NCBI GenBank assembly: GCA_028023455.1
Contig: JAQFVV010012489.1
Location: 3,161,881 to 3,225,880 of the forward strand
Length of the DNA stretch: 64,000 nt
From: Epiperipatus broadwayi
Lineage: Eukaryota > Onychophora > Udeonychophora > Euonychophora > Peripatidae
Direction of reading: 5' to 3'
Shown here in pieces: positions 1 through 11,565 of the stretch. Made by a program: the position numbers and the translations under genes. The number at the start of each line of letters is the position of its first letter. Position 1 is the stretch's first letter. Below the pieces are notes generated by a model, which saw nothing but the letters and a program-made list of their open reading frames with translations, was not told the origin of the DNA and made no database searches.

Positions 1-169
1 GTGTAAGAGAAAAAACTTTAAAGTGGTATAAAGTTCTAAAGGATTACTAAATAATTTATCTTCAAATAAACAAACATATGGAATTATATGAATTACATTT
101 ATCATTGAAATATTTTATTTTCAACAAATAAATAATAAATTTAATACAAAATTAACCTTATAATTAAAA

Positions 170-700
170 TGAAATTTATTCATGCATTGGTAGACATGCA
201 CTTTCAGTCCAGAACAATATCTCCAAAAACAAATATTGCCATGTTAAACATTTTGAATACATTACCTACAGTGCATTTAATCTTCTCAATGTTGATTTCA
301 GATGTATAATTACCTGTTTCATTTTGTTAACTTTGTTATTTTTATGGAATAATTTCAATTTAATAGTGATGAATTCCTTTAGTTTCATTTTATTGAGAAA
401 AGTTTACCTCAAAAGTTACATCACATATATTTTAGTTTTTCATTTTTGTAAATAGATGTCAGGTCTAATCAGATAATACAATCTAAAATCTCAACTCTCT
501 TCAGATATGAAACAATTTGTTCTTTCCATTTACTGCTTAACAAAAAAAAAGCTAAGTTTTTATTCAAAAGAAGTTTTTCATTGCAAATACATTTTGTATA
601 TTTCAATTATATTTTTATTAATAAAAAATAAAACCTGTTTAGTTTTTATATATTAGGTGTGTAACAATTTAATTTCTGGAATGCACCATTATAAAATATA
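170..700. other. AT-rich stretch, nothing recognised
   Basis: This stretch lies downstream (3' side) of the minus-strand mariner relic. The minus strand at about 170-330 reads in a slightly protein-like way, but no family was recognised, and there is no clear repeat or promoter. Confidence 0.4.
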
Positions 701-724
701 CACATAGAAATGTACACTAGTAGC

Positions 725-1350
725 TACTGTCATCTTCAAAGAAGGGCCCTTGGGCATCTATACACTGATTAAAATGGCATTCCTGTTTCTAAAAGTCTAC
801 CTGGAACTCATTTTCAGGAATACAGTTGAGCAGCCATCTCATATCTTCATCCTTTCAGTGCAATTTTTAATTTTGAAAATACCTAAAAATCACAAATACC
901 TAAGCCACATGAATAGGCAGGATGGTTTTAATTGTGTAATTGATTTTTTAAGCAAAAAATATTTTACAATGAGGGTACTATGACTTGGCATAAATTTCAC
1001 AGAAAAGTTTCTCATGCCAATTCTTTATTTAAAATTAGCCTAACTATTTCTAGATTAATCTGCAATTTTTCAGCCATCAATTTCACAATTATCTGTTGGA
1101 CGATATTGTATCTCACATTTTGTTAATGTCAGTCATTGTTTTTGGTTGAACTCTTCTGGGATCACCCATCATATCTTCTTGTCCATCTTTGAATATCTTA
1201 TGTTACTCAAGTACCCTCAATTTCTTCATAGCATCTTCACCATATGCCACTTGCAACATGTATAGCATCTCAGTAACATATTTTCTTGTTTTTACACAAA
1301 ATTTGATATTAATATATGGCTTAAAATTTCTATCACATATTTTTACATCA
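725..1350 (-). mobile_element. Mariner transposase relic with the catalytic core deleted
   Basis: Read on the minus strand, conceptual translation in shifting frames gives the start of a SETMAR/GVQW3-type mariner transposase. NIKFCVKTRKYVTEML lies at about 1,270-1,315, followed by AYGEDA, FKDGQED and DPRR (about 1,155-1,240), then a helix-turn-helix region ending in residues like ELxMRKLFCEIYAKS near 980-1,030. The reading then jumps to the family's C-terminal end, with IPENEFQVDF (about 791-822) and CIDAQGPFFEDD (729-764). The middle of the protein, which carries the DDD metal-binding residues, is missing, and several stops interrupt the rest. This is therefore a dead internally deleted copy. 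Terminal inverted repeats were not located. The family match is by recognised motifs, not by a search. Confidence 0.82.
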
Positions 1351-1399
1351 AAACAAATGCATTTATTATCTTAGCAATACACAAATAATAACTAGTTCT

Positions 1400-3840
1400 A
1401 TCTGCTTAAAATTTATACATATGTTAACTTAAACATGTTCAAACATGGATATTTATATGATTTGAAAGAATTAGATCATGGATGACATCACATGATTATT
1501 CTGGGAATTTAATTGTCACACCTTGCATATACTCCTAGGTTTTTTTTTAGATTTAGATAAATGTAAATTGAAGGCTCAAACATAAAATACTTTTTTATAT
1601 TCTCATTAGAAATTAAAAAATAAAAATGAATTTTAATTTTATTTAATTTTTTAAATAAGTATACTAATAATTAAATCATTAATTATTAGAAATAATATGG
1701 ATTTTGAAAAGTTTAAATTATCATTAAAGACTCTAATTATATATAATAAATCTAATATTTTAAGCTCTTCATAATTACATTTTTTCTATTCCAGAAAGGG
1801 TTAATAGTAAAGGTCTGCTATAAAGATATATCAAAACTTTTAATAATAAATATTTATTGAAGTTTTTGTTCTATATGAAGTAGCATTTATATTATAACAA
1901 TAATTTAATAAATAATTGTATGTTAAGTAATTGGGTAGTCAAGCGGTTGACTAAATAGAGACTTATAATGTGTGTACATCTGCAAAATGTCCTTCCTATT
2001 AATTTACTAAAGATTTAATGGAAGTAATAACATATTTATTACAAACATAATTAAAGAAAAGCATGTTTAGCATTAATAAAATATGCAGTTATAGCTATTG
2101 GGTTAATTAATTAATTACAAGAAATTAATAAAGAACTGACTGTTGTGAAAGGTTCTGACATTGGTCAGTTCAATCAAAATAAAACATATAAATACTTATT
2201 CTTAAGTATATGATAGGAAGTGTGGAATCAAGAACAGTTAAGTTAGTTGGTTGATTAGTTGTTTATTGTTATGACAAACAAGTCAACATTGCAGTAATGT
2301 TAAAGTAAAAAAAATAGAATGCTATTAGATTAGAGCAAATAAAGTTGGACAAAGCTCAATGGTCCTTGAAGCTTATGACACTCATAAAAAGCAACCACCA
2401 AAAGTCAGACAGATAAGATATATAATTGTTCATAATAACACATACAGAATCAATACATTAATTAGACATTATTATTTATTATTCATAAGATTGAAAAAAT
2501 ATGCAGTAGATGAAACCAGATGAATCTAAAAAGAATAAGCAAGCCACAGATCATTTAGGAAATATGACAATCCAAAATCCAACCAAGCAATAAGAGAATT
2601 ATTAACCATCACAGAAAACATTTTGAAAGCATTAACACATACATTTTCTCTTGAACCAAGGGTTGACTGCTAATTCAAGCTTCCAGGTTCAGATGTATAT
2701 AGTTGTAGTAAACTTATAATTGTATGTTTTAATATTAGGGGAAATATATTTTGCTTGTAAAATAATACTTGCAGTTAAGTCACAACAATATTTTTTAAGG
2801 TTACTCAGCTAAAGATTGATCAACATATATTTTCCAGACTGCATACATCTCTATATCATTATACTAAACTGCCCACATTTTCAATATTATTTTTTTATTC
2901 CATAATAAATAAAATGCTAAAAGTAAAAAAAAAGTGTTGCTTTTTAAATCTTTTTTATCCATTCCATAATAATTTATATGTAGATATTGAGCAATTGATT
3001 GATACTAGATGTAATGTGAACAAATTCTCACATATTTGTTAGCTCACTACTTTTGGTAGAAAACACTTTTACTCGGTGATCCTGATTTGTTCATTTTGTA
3101 CATTTCCTGTTAATATAAATTAAAAAATTGTTGAACAAATCATATAATATATTGTTTAATCCTTGTCCCCTCCCCACATTTTATCATACATTCCCAAATG
3201 CTTAGGATTTGCCCATATATAAATGTTTGGGTAGGAAGGATAGATGGATTCATTCTATCTTTATACAAAGACTTTATCTTGTGTTTGGAAGTGAGAGTAT
3301 TCATTTATAGTTAAAAATCCACAAAGCACATGTGCATTAGCTTAATGGCTGATTATTACTATAACAGTTTATAAAAACATAGCACTACATAAAATAAATA
3401 TCTTATTTAAACGAGACTGATGGGAAGTTAAAAATTGTCAAAATAGTTTTTTGCAATGGTTTTCCTGTTTGTATTAGAATATAATAATAGAAACTCCTAA
3501 AGCCTCAATTGCTAATTATATGATTCTAAATCATTTATCTAAAGTTATTTGCCTTGCATTAGTCTTGTTAACTCAATATCTAAAAAAATAGTTGGTCAGT
3601 TGAACAGAACTTGTTCAAATTACTTGGTAAAAAGTGATATGATTTTCTGAACAATTGACTATATTATTATTTACTTAGATGGTGAAGTTTAGAACCCTAT
3701 CATAACTGCATATTTAATAAATAAAATATTTTTTGATAAATTTCCAGTTGAGGAGAATAACAACAAATCATAGTTTGACTATACAAATAAAGCTAATCAC
3801 TTTGAATTTAAATACTGTAAGACTGCACACAAAAGTAAAA
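1400..3840. other. AT-rich stretch, no gene recognised
   Basis: Scattered short A/T runs and no open frame of interest. The segment 2,130-2,700 has a slightly more even base composition, but no product can be named. A tRNA-like A box near 1,936 has no B box partner. Confidence 0.4.
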
Positions 3841-3849
3841 CTTTTATCA

Positions 3850-4870
3850 TCATTATTGTTAATCATTACCACTCTATGAAAGGATGAAAATCTCTTCACA
3901 GTTAATTCAGTTTGCCTGTCACTAAATCATTCCAGAAAACTCTATTTCATTTATTCACTTCACATATAATCTTTTCTAAACATTTATGTTTCTTAAAATC
4001 CAATTTAAGTTTTCAATTATGATCTAATATCATATTTCTAATGATATATTCAACCCAACATTGTTTCAGTGTTTTGGGGGAATGACAATAATATCTATTT
4101 ATTCTCGTACTCATTTATAACTTTTTTTGACATTTACTATTAGACTTGCTGCGATGACATGGCATAACTTAATAAACTGTTTTTTCTTATCTTTTTCTTA
4201 TTTTCAACTTACTTTTTTCCAAATTTTATTGTGTATTCTTATCTCTATGAATTGCTTTTTTGTAAAGTAAGTACTTGTCAGATTTATAAGTAAACACTGA
4301 TAAAATGCATCCATTAAAACTTTTATTTTCTAAACGGAAAATATATTTAATATTAAAATTTAATCCTAAAATTAATTTCATCTATTATGAGTTGGAATTT
4401 ACATTTATTTTCTCTTTTTTATGATAAACCATTGGACATTACTTTTTTTTAAGCGTTCATGTTTATTGTGTTTTCTTTGAGTTAGTTTTTGTGATATTTT
4501 TTAAAGTTCTGAAGCTCTATTTGTGAAAACTATTTATAAAAACAATTACATCATTTGCAGAATTTAGATAATTTACTAATCTCCATTTATCCTCTCTCCC
4601 CCAATCAGCTATCCACTTTAAGTGTCAAATTACATCCCCTAAAGCTTTTTCAAAAAAATTTCATAGAGATTAAATCACTCCATTTATGACTTACTAATAT
4701 TAATCTTTTTAATAACATCATATAAAATAATCATTGCTGTTGCTTTTTGATAAATATTCTTCAGAATTTGACAATTTCTTATGTTTTGATATTTAAAATC
4801 TTTAATCATTACCAAAAGATTTAGAGAATAAAATCACTTTTTTATAGTTTACAAATCAATAAGCAATTCA
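3850..4870 (-). mobile_element. RTE-like non-LTR retrotransposon (LINE) reverse transcriptase relic
   Basis: The minus strand, read in changing frames, keeps the order of an RTE-type reverse transcriptase. ILKNIYQKATAMIIL with KKINIS (about 4,690-4,775) resembles the stretch before the GVRQGD box. FFEKALGDV (about 4,634-4,658) matches the LFTxxLEDVF segment, followed by LKW and the box around SANDVIVFINSF (4,524-4,563), which corresponds to the FADD catalytic motif with an A-N-D substitution. Further downstream, about 3,950-4,080, residues like LKQCWVEYIIRN recall the conserved KWxWAGHIxR tail. Frameshifts and stops are frequent, so the copy is dead. The endonuclease domain was not found. Element ends are approximate. 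Confidence 0.72.
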
Positions 4871-5440
4871 TTGTTTTATTAATATTCTTATTCGGTGAAA
4901 TTAGCTTAAATGCTAAAAAAAGTGCCAATGTATTAACACACTTTAAAAGGTTTTATAAAAATAGCATACCTATTAAAACCATGAAATTAAATATTTTGTT
5001 AAGTCCATTTTAATATATGAAGCAACGTAAAAATGAAAGCCTGTAATTAATGTACAAAATCACAGTGTTCGCATTTATAGACATTTAAGTTTACATACTA
5101 CAGACTCTATTAATCTTTCTAGCTATAATTTTTGTCAAATCTAGAAAAAAAAAATCAAAGTCTGCCTCTTTATCTAAAAATAAGTATTATTTATGTCATT
5201 GAGACAAGACAATTATTAATCATTTTACCAGCATGCTTATAAAGTTGCAACAACTCAAAACATAATTACCATGACAACAAAATTTTCTTTATATCTTTTA
5301 CACACACTCATATTTCCTTTAAATATTCCAAACATACTCATATATATATACCATTAGTTATCTGCTATAAGGCAAGTATTCAATAACAAATCCAGATTAT
5401 TTTTTCAAGTCTTTATTGCTTCTTGGGTATTCATTGCTAT
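4870..5440. other. AT-rich stretch, nothing recognised
   Basis: No coding signal beyond the upstream margin of the LINE relic. A short TA run lies at about 5,340-5,349. Confidence 0.35.
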
Positions 5441-5800
5441 TTAAATCGTTAAGATTATCAATGAATTTCTTCCTTCTCTTAACTCTCTTTTTTTATTTTA
5501 ATCTGTCCATTCCAATATAGCCTTTTATAATTCTCTCTCTTTAACTACATGTCCAATCTTTTCTCTATTTTTCTTTATAATTTCTTAATAAATAACTCTA
5601 TTTAATTTACTATATTGCATATGTCATCTGGCATCTAAATTCTTTCATTCGCTTTCAATTTTACATCTTTGAGTATTCCATATATTCAACTTTTTTATGC
5701 TAATTGTCAATGTTCATTGTTATATAAAGCTATATGCCAAATAAAACATTTAAAATTTTTTTTAAATTTAATGGTAATAGACTTGAAAATAAATTCTTAC
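5440..5800 (-). mobile_element. Possible 3' end of a LINE coding region
   Basis: On the minus strand, KIGHVVKEREL followed by KAILEWTD and a basic stretch (about 5,470-5,560) resembles the C-terminal W-x-GH-x-x-R ... ALEW-x-P-x-GKRxRGRP tail found after the reverse transcriptase of many LINEs. Upstream residues are poorly kept. This is a short, degraded match and could be chance in low-complexity sequence. Confidence 0.33.
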
Positions 5801-5904
5801 TCTAATTAAAACACTTTTTAGTTAATGTTTACTATAGTTAATTTTATTTTTGTTTGCATCATTCCCAAATATTTAATGGCTTTTTGTATTGGAGCGTTTA
5901 CTGT

Positions 5905-7049
5905 TTTACCAGACCCCTCCACCCCCCCATATTTTTTTGTGGTGGGTTGGGTCGTTCTTTATTCAGGAAAAAAAGGTGGGTGTCTTTTCTCTCTCTCCCT
6001 CTCCTATCTCTCCCTCTCCACCCTCCCTTTTTACTTGTTTCGTATTTGTTCTTTCTATATATATAACTTTTTTTTTTTTTGTTTTTTGTTGGCGCCGCCA
6101 CTCAAGGAGCTCCCTGGCACCTCTGCCCCCCCCTCTCTTAAAAGTTAAAAAAAAGAAAAATATTAATAATATTTTTTTTTTTTTTTTTTGTTGTTTTGTG
6201 GTTCTACCGTTTAGTGATTTTTTGGGTTTTTTTTTTTTTTGTTCTGGGTGTATTGAAACAATTTTGGTATGGGAACTTACATTTTAATCTTATTAAAATT
6301 AAAATAAATTTAATAAAAAAAAAATTAAATATATTTTAAAAAAAAAAAAAGAAAAAAGAAATATATATATTTTTTTTTATTATTTAATAATATTAAATTT
6401 TTGTTATTTGAAGAGATTATAAATAAAAAAAATAAAAAAAAAAAACAAATAATAATTAAAAAATAAAAAAAAAAAAAAAAAAAAATAAATAATTAAATAA
6501 ATTTTAAATAAAAAAAAAATACAAATCAACAAATAAAATTAAAGTCTCTTTTGAGATTATTTTTTGACTTTTTAATATACTTTTATTTTTGTTAAAATTG
6601 GGTAGTATTAACTTTATACCCAGTTGTATTTGTGGGGGGAGGAGGGAGGTGGGGATTTATGTGTTTTGTTTGGGGGGGTGGGTGGGTGTTTGCTCGTTTT
6701 TTGGTTGTTTGGGGGGGTTGGGTTGGGTTTTGGTTGTGTGTTGTTCTTTTTTGGTCATTTGGGGTTATGGTTCCTTAGTCTTCCGTCTACTTTTCTTTTT
6801 TAAATTTCTTCATTTTTTGTTTGTAATGTAAATCAAAACAAAAAAAAAAAAAAAAAAAAAAAACTCAACCAACAACTTCCTCCCCTTCATACTCCCCCCT
6901 TTTTTTTTTTGGTGTTGTTGTGTTGTCTCTTTTCTTGTTGTTTTTTTATTGTTTTGGGTTTTAATTTTTATCTTTATTTAATAAATTTCTTTTTATTATA
7001 TTATCAATTTTTTTTCATTTTTTAATAAAAAAAAATTTTTTAATAATTG

Positions 7050-7109
<60 letters not shown>

Positions 7110-7115
7110 TTTAAA

Positions 7116-7153
<38 letters not shown>

Positions 7154-7260
7154 AAAAATTATAATTAATAAAAAAAAAAAAAAAAAAAAAAAAATAAATA
7201 TATTTTTTTACTTTTTAATTTTTTTTAAATCTAAAAAAAAAAAAAAAAAAAAAAAAAAAG
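5905..7260. repeat. Homopolymer and G/T-rich low-complexity block, possible assembly artefact
   Basis: The base texture changes abruptly. There are long T runs (about 7,051-7,108), long A runs (about 7,120-7,146, 7,170-7,193 and 7,233-7,259), alternating C-rich and pyrimidine tracts (5,920-6,130), and a G/T-rich plus strand at 6,630-6,770 with several runs of four to seven G. Open frames across this block are only the consequence of the biased composition. The pattern differs from the surrounding sequence and resembles unpolished long-read consensus or stutter. A genuine microsatellite cluster is the alternative. Confidence 0.85.
6634..6770 (+). other. G-run cluster with G-quadruplex potential
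   Basis: At least six separate runs of three to seven G occur on the plus strand within about 135 bases, with short T or GT spacers. This is enough for a G-quadruplex if the sequence is real. It sits inside the suspect low-complexity block, so sequence accuracy is doubtful. Confidence 0.5.
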
Positions 7261-7269
7261 TATAATAAA

Positions 7270-8040
7270 CAATTCAATTTCTTTTAGTAAGTTTGATAAT
7301 CAGTAGTTATCAGATAATAATGCAATTTATCATTTTTACAATATATGTTTATTATATTTGCCTACATCAATAATTATTTGGAATTCAACTCTGGAATTAC
7401 TTATTACTCAAATTTACAACAGACGACACTAGAGTAATAGAAAAAATGTAGACTGCTTGTTTACATGGCAACCCCCCCCCCCCCAGTGTTGTTAAGTTGG
7501 TATTTCCATCTATTATTTGTTTTTAATAATTTTCTTATTCCTTCTATTTATATGATTTAGTTTTATTTGTATAAATATTTATGGCAGACATTCTATATGC
7601 TTTGTCATTTTTATGTAGCATTTTGTTAAATTTACATCACTACATGCAATTAGTAACAAATCATGAACAGGTTTTCTCTAATGAGCATTGTAATCTCAAT
7701 TATAATTTTATCATCATCAAAACAACTTTTTTTAAAATTGTTTAAAGAATATACTACAGAAATTACAAGATCTGCATGCCTCTCTTTCATTCTTTCTATC
7801 TATCTCTTAGAAAGATGCTTGTTAAATCTTAGTCATATTATCTAATTCATCTAAAAATTTATAACAAACAATTGCCCTCCTTATGATCTTTATTTTTTAA
7901 AATATCTAATATAATAATCAAATATAATATATCAAATGATATTTTATAATAAATAAAACATATTAATTAACCCCTATATGTCCATTAACAAAAATTTACA
8001 TTAATTTAGGTTGACTTATTGTTATTTTTTTAAATCCAAC
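7270..8040. other. AT-rich stretch with a poly-C run
   Basis: Ordinary AT-rich sequence resumes after the low-complexity block. A run of 14 C lies at about 7,472-7,485. No gene or repeat family was recognised. Confidence 0.4.
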
Positions 8041-8265
8041 TTATTCTTGTCTAATATACTGGAAATTTATCACAACATCATCTGAGCTGTTTGTGAAATT
8101 AAATATGTTTTTTAAATATGTCATTGCAATAGGCTTTGTCATTAAAGAATTATAATTTTTGAGACTATTTAATAAAGCATAACACTTACCACCATCAATT
8201 AAATTTCTTAAATCATGTGCATCCAAAGATTTTAACATAATTAAAATATTATCAGCCTTTTGCAT
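8041..8265 (-). CDS. Unrecognised 74-residue open frame, possibly a degraded mobile-element protein
   Basis: This minus-strand frame has a more protein-like composition than most frames here. It starts MQKADNILIMLKSLDAHDL and has LIDGGKCYALL, a TKPIAMTYLK stretch and a DDVVINF ending before QYIRQE and the stop. No family was recognised. There is no obvious promoter or splice site. It may be a fragment of a decayed transposon protein or chance; confidence is low. Confidence 0.2.
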   Translation of the reverse strand: MQKADNILIMLKSLDAHDLRNLIDGGKCYALLNSLKNYNSLMTKPIAMTYLKNIFNFTNSSDDVVINFQYIRQE

Positions 8266-8269
8266 TTTT

Positions 8270-9130
8270 CAATTTCAGTTAAAGGTTTTACAAACTTTTT
8301 CAATCATTTTTAAATAATTTATATGAGTCTGAAATTATTTTACTTTTTAATGTATAAATAAATCATCAGGGTGAAGTGATGAATGAAATATTCTGCCTTG
8401 CTTATAAATTAGTTTAAACCAAAGATAGATTTTTTTTTATATATGTAATATCAAACACTGTTTAAAGAACTTGAATTTTTCACAGTACTTTATTCTGCTC
8501 TAGCAATTTTGTTAACTTTGTTGATAGATAAACTTAGACTTAATTCTATCAAAACAATGACTCCACATTTTTTGAAATATTTTGTCAGATCAAAATGATG
8601 TCACAATATCAAAAATGTATTTTAAAATCCAGAAGTCATGTTATCAACACAATGGAAATGCTAATGATGTAATTCAAATTCCTAGATTATTTTTTAATCA
8701 ATGATTTTTATCATTATGAAATTTTAAACAAATGATGTTGATATATGACATCAAATGTACTTTTTAGAACTCTGCAAGAATACTTTTTATTTGTATAAAC
8801 ATATAATTTAAAACAAACTTTTATAGATGTCTTTCAGAAGTCTTAAACATCTTCAAGATTGATACTATTGCTTTAGTAATAACATTTATAGCATTCCTTC
8901 TGATACAAAATATTGTTGAATATTATACAATGAATACCTAATATGATTAGTATTGACTTAATCTGGTTTTATATTTATAACTAAAAATCAAAGCCCAATC
9001 ATTTATAAAACATTGTGTCATGATTTTCATCTACAACAACTTGATGTCTTTTTTAGCAAACCATCTTTTTCTTGTTTTCTTAGAACAATAACTTACTTAC
9101 TGTACATTGTAACATTTAAAACTACCAATT
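8270..9130. other. AT-rich stretch, nothing recognised
   Basis: No coding relic, repeat or RNA gene could be supported on either strand. Confidence 0.4.
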
Positions 9131-9136
9131 ATTTAT

Positions 9137-9600
9137 AATATTTAAATATATACTTGGAATTTAGATGTAATTATAAGGGATTTGAACAGAGACATTCAGG
9201 ATCTTTTTAACTATTTAATCTATCTAATACAACTGATACACATGACCAACACATGTGAAAAAGATAACTGATCTTCAATCTATGTATTTTGTGATGAACT
9301 AGAACTCATCAATAGGCCGAGATCATTATCTCCCCCACACATATATAATTAGTGCCCAGTTTATATTAAGATAGCAAATATTCCAACATTAATAGATAGG
9401 CTTCAATCTACTCTACCCTTTAACTATTCAGCCAACTGAAAATCTGATGATGGAAGACTCAAACCCCTTGTTAATAACAATATTATTGTTATGCCCATGT
9501 TGATTTTAAGTCACCCTGATCTCTCATGTATAGAACTTTGTCTATTTAAATATACAGAAGAGAGATAAATAGGATAAGGCTTAATCTATAATATTTAAAT
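9137..9600 (-). repeat. Repeat family D, reverse copy
   Basis: This segment matches, in reverse orientation, the family also seen at 9.64-10.26, 13.3, 38.3-39.8 and 47.2-47.7 kb. Shared landmarks on the plus strand are ACACATGACC near 9,237, an ACTCATCA box near 9,304, and GGCTTCAATCTACTC near 9,401. The latter two correspond to the decayed hammerhead-like core and the distal half of the unit. The start-to-start distance to the next reverse copy is about 466 bp. Confidence 0.75.
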
Positions 9601-9639
9601 ACATGTATATTATATATACTTGGATATTAGATGAAATAA

Positions 9640-10022
9640 TAGGGGATTTAAACATAGAATTTCAGGCTCCCTTAAACTATCCATTCTATCTCACACAACT
9701 AATACACATGACCACACACATGTAAAAAAATAAATGATCTCCATTAGTTCAAATCATCTCACCTCCACCCATATATATATATATATATATAATCAGGATT
9801 CAATTTATATCAAGATAGCAAATCTTCAACACTAATAAAAAGGCTTCAATATACTCCACCTTCCAACTTTTCAGTCATCCATAGCATTGAAAACCTGATG
9901 ATAAAATTTGGGTTTTCCATCATCAGATTTGCAATGATATGGATGGCTGAAGAGTTGAAGAATGGAGTGTATTGAAGCCTATCTATTACTATTTTTTATC
10001 TAAATGCAAACTAAGCACTGAT

Positions 10023-10058
<36 letters not shown>

Positions 10059-10255
10059 GAAGATAATGATCTGGATCATGTGATGAATGCTGATTCACCA
10101 CAAAAACATGTATTTTGGAGATCAGTTATCTTTTTGACATGTGTGTCATGTGTATCAGTTATATGAGATAGAGTGGTTAGTTGAAGAAAGTCTAAAAGTC
10201 TGTGTTCAAATCCCCTATAATTATATTTAAACTCCAAGTATCTATATATAAAATG
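9640..10255. repeat. Repeat family D, palindromic pair around 9,910
   Basis: A reverse copy (about 9,640-9,905) is followed by a forward copy (about 9,920-10,255), so the pair forms an imperfect palindrome. Its centre lies where an AAAACCTGATGATAAAA stretch meets its inverse, CCATCATCAGATTTG. The forward copy holds a TGTGATGA box (10,078) followed by ATGCTGATTC, a decayed form of the family's hammerhead core. TA and TG dinucleotide runs interrupt both arms (9,772-9,791 and 10,022-10,058). Confidence 0.75.
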
Positions 10256-10259
10256 CAAA

Positions 10260-10560
10260 ACCATAATAACTATACAATATTAGATAAAATCCAAAATTTT
10301 TATCAAAATCCTTACACGATCATGGTTTCATCTCACTACAAATAGACTTACTCAAATAAGAATCAATGTAAAGGAACAAACATATATATCCAAACCATCA
10401 AACCTTCCCATAATTTATTTCAAATCAAAAGATGTCTTCATAAGATTGATAACCTCAGATTCAAAAGTTTTATCATCAAAGTCTGCTTTATTCTTCTTTT
10501 ATATATATATATTGAAACAGTAAACAGTAAGATTTATAGATATATATATTGAAACAGTAA
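10260..10560. other. Transition sequence with short direct repeats
   Basis: ATATTGAAACAGTAA occurs twice (about 10,512 and 10,547). The stretch ACGATCATGGTTTCATCT (about 10,316-10,333) resembles the arm of the hairpin at 45.2 kb (ACAATCATGGTTTCATCT), so a related repeat may end here. No gene was seen. Confidence 0.45.
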
Positions 10561-11218
10561 GATTTGCCTTACCAATCTTAGTTTCGCCTTGCCTGCCTGT
10601 TTCCTACCCTCATGCCTTATTAAAAAACCCTAATTTCATCGTATTGTGTGTGTACTGGGTATATTTACCGAAATCCCGCCTAAATTTATATGTATAATGG
10701 GGTGCCCGGGGTTTAATAATAATTAAAATTGTTTTTAAACGGTTTTATTTTCAAACCGTCGAGTATATATTACGTATATATGCTTGTACAATAAAGTAAG
10801 TCACATATTCTCATCTACACACATACTGTGATAATATTTAAAAGAATATCAAAATATTTTATTTAAAAGTTGTTTTTGAATCGATTTATTTGTGATGTTA
10901 TTTCGTTATAATTATTTGTCTTTAAGAAATAATATCACTGAGAAATGTTTCTGGAAATTAAATTCAGAAATAGTGTTTGATAAATGTAAAGTGTTGTGAA
11001 ATATTATTCAAAAACATGTCATCATTTTTAAATCAGTGAGGGTAGAGAAAGAACAATAGTAGCTAATTTTAATCATATTGGCGCCAGTAGATTTGATGAG
11101 ATAAAACAGTGTTTACGAACAGATTTTAATTAGAAAATGTAATCCGTGTTTTTCAAATGTGTAATAATTAAAGAATGGATTTCATCACTGCAGGGTTAGA
11201 TAGTAATCAAGGAGAGCA

Positions 11219-11225
11219 TATAAAT
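11219..11225 (+). promoter_or_regulatory. Weak TATA-box candidate
   Basis: TATAAAT sits about 265 bases upstream of an ATG in good context (11,483) and within the only broadly G+C-richer, CpG-containing part of the window. TATA-like words are common in AT-rich DNA, so this counts only together with the candidate exon downstream. Confidence 0.2.
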
Positions 11226-11335
11226 GGGGCTGATTGATTGTGATTAGATGATTAGACAGAGTTATTAATTAAGCTACCTGATCATGACAGTAAATCCGAG
11301 TTGTAAAATAGTTTAACCTCAGAATGTCGGGGTAA

Positions 11336-11565
11336 CGGGGAAATCACTGTTTTTCCTCGGGATCCTGTGCCTCAGCCGTCCATCAGTCAAAATCTTATGT
11401 CCTGTCACCGTATCATGAAATCCAACTGAACCAGCCCAATGATATGCTGCTCCTAAAATCTTCTAACTGCTGCTGCGGAACCATGAATCGAAGAAAACTC
11501 ATAATTTTACTTAAGAACTTTGCTACAAGTTTGGAAATTCCCACGGACACAGTTAAAAGAACAAG
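11336..11565 (+). CDS. Weak candidate first coding exon
   Basis: An open plus-strand frame runs from after a stop at 11,333 to an AAG/GTAATT sequence that fits a 5' splice donor at 11,566. The first ATG in good context is at 11,483 (ACCATGA), giving 27 codons beginning MNRRKLIILLKNFATSLEI before the donor. The segment is G+C-richer than its surroundings and keeps CpG dinucleotides, as exons do. The protein is not recognised. The opposite strand is also open over 67 codons (11,413-11,616), so coding strand and reality are uncertain. It could equally be an untranslated exon or unique intergenic DNA. Confidence 0.2.

Noticed and set aside
1933-1955. tRNA A box (TAGTCAAGCGG)
   Set aside because: No B box at tRNA distance and no stems; chance or too decayed.
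5825-6287. Overlapping frames of 70-132 codons on the plus strand
   Set aside because: They are products of pyrimidine-rich low-complexity sequence in the suspect block and have no protein character.
9446-9475. CTGATGA in family D distal half as another hammerhead
   Set aside because: It is followed by TGGAAGACTC without a GAAA box at the right distance or a pairing stem II, in this and the 47.46 kb copy.
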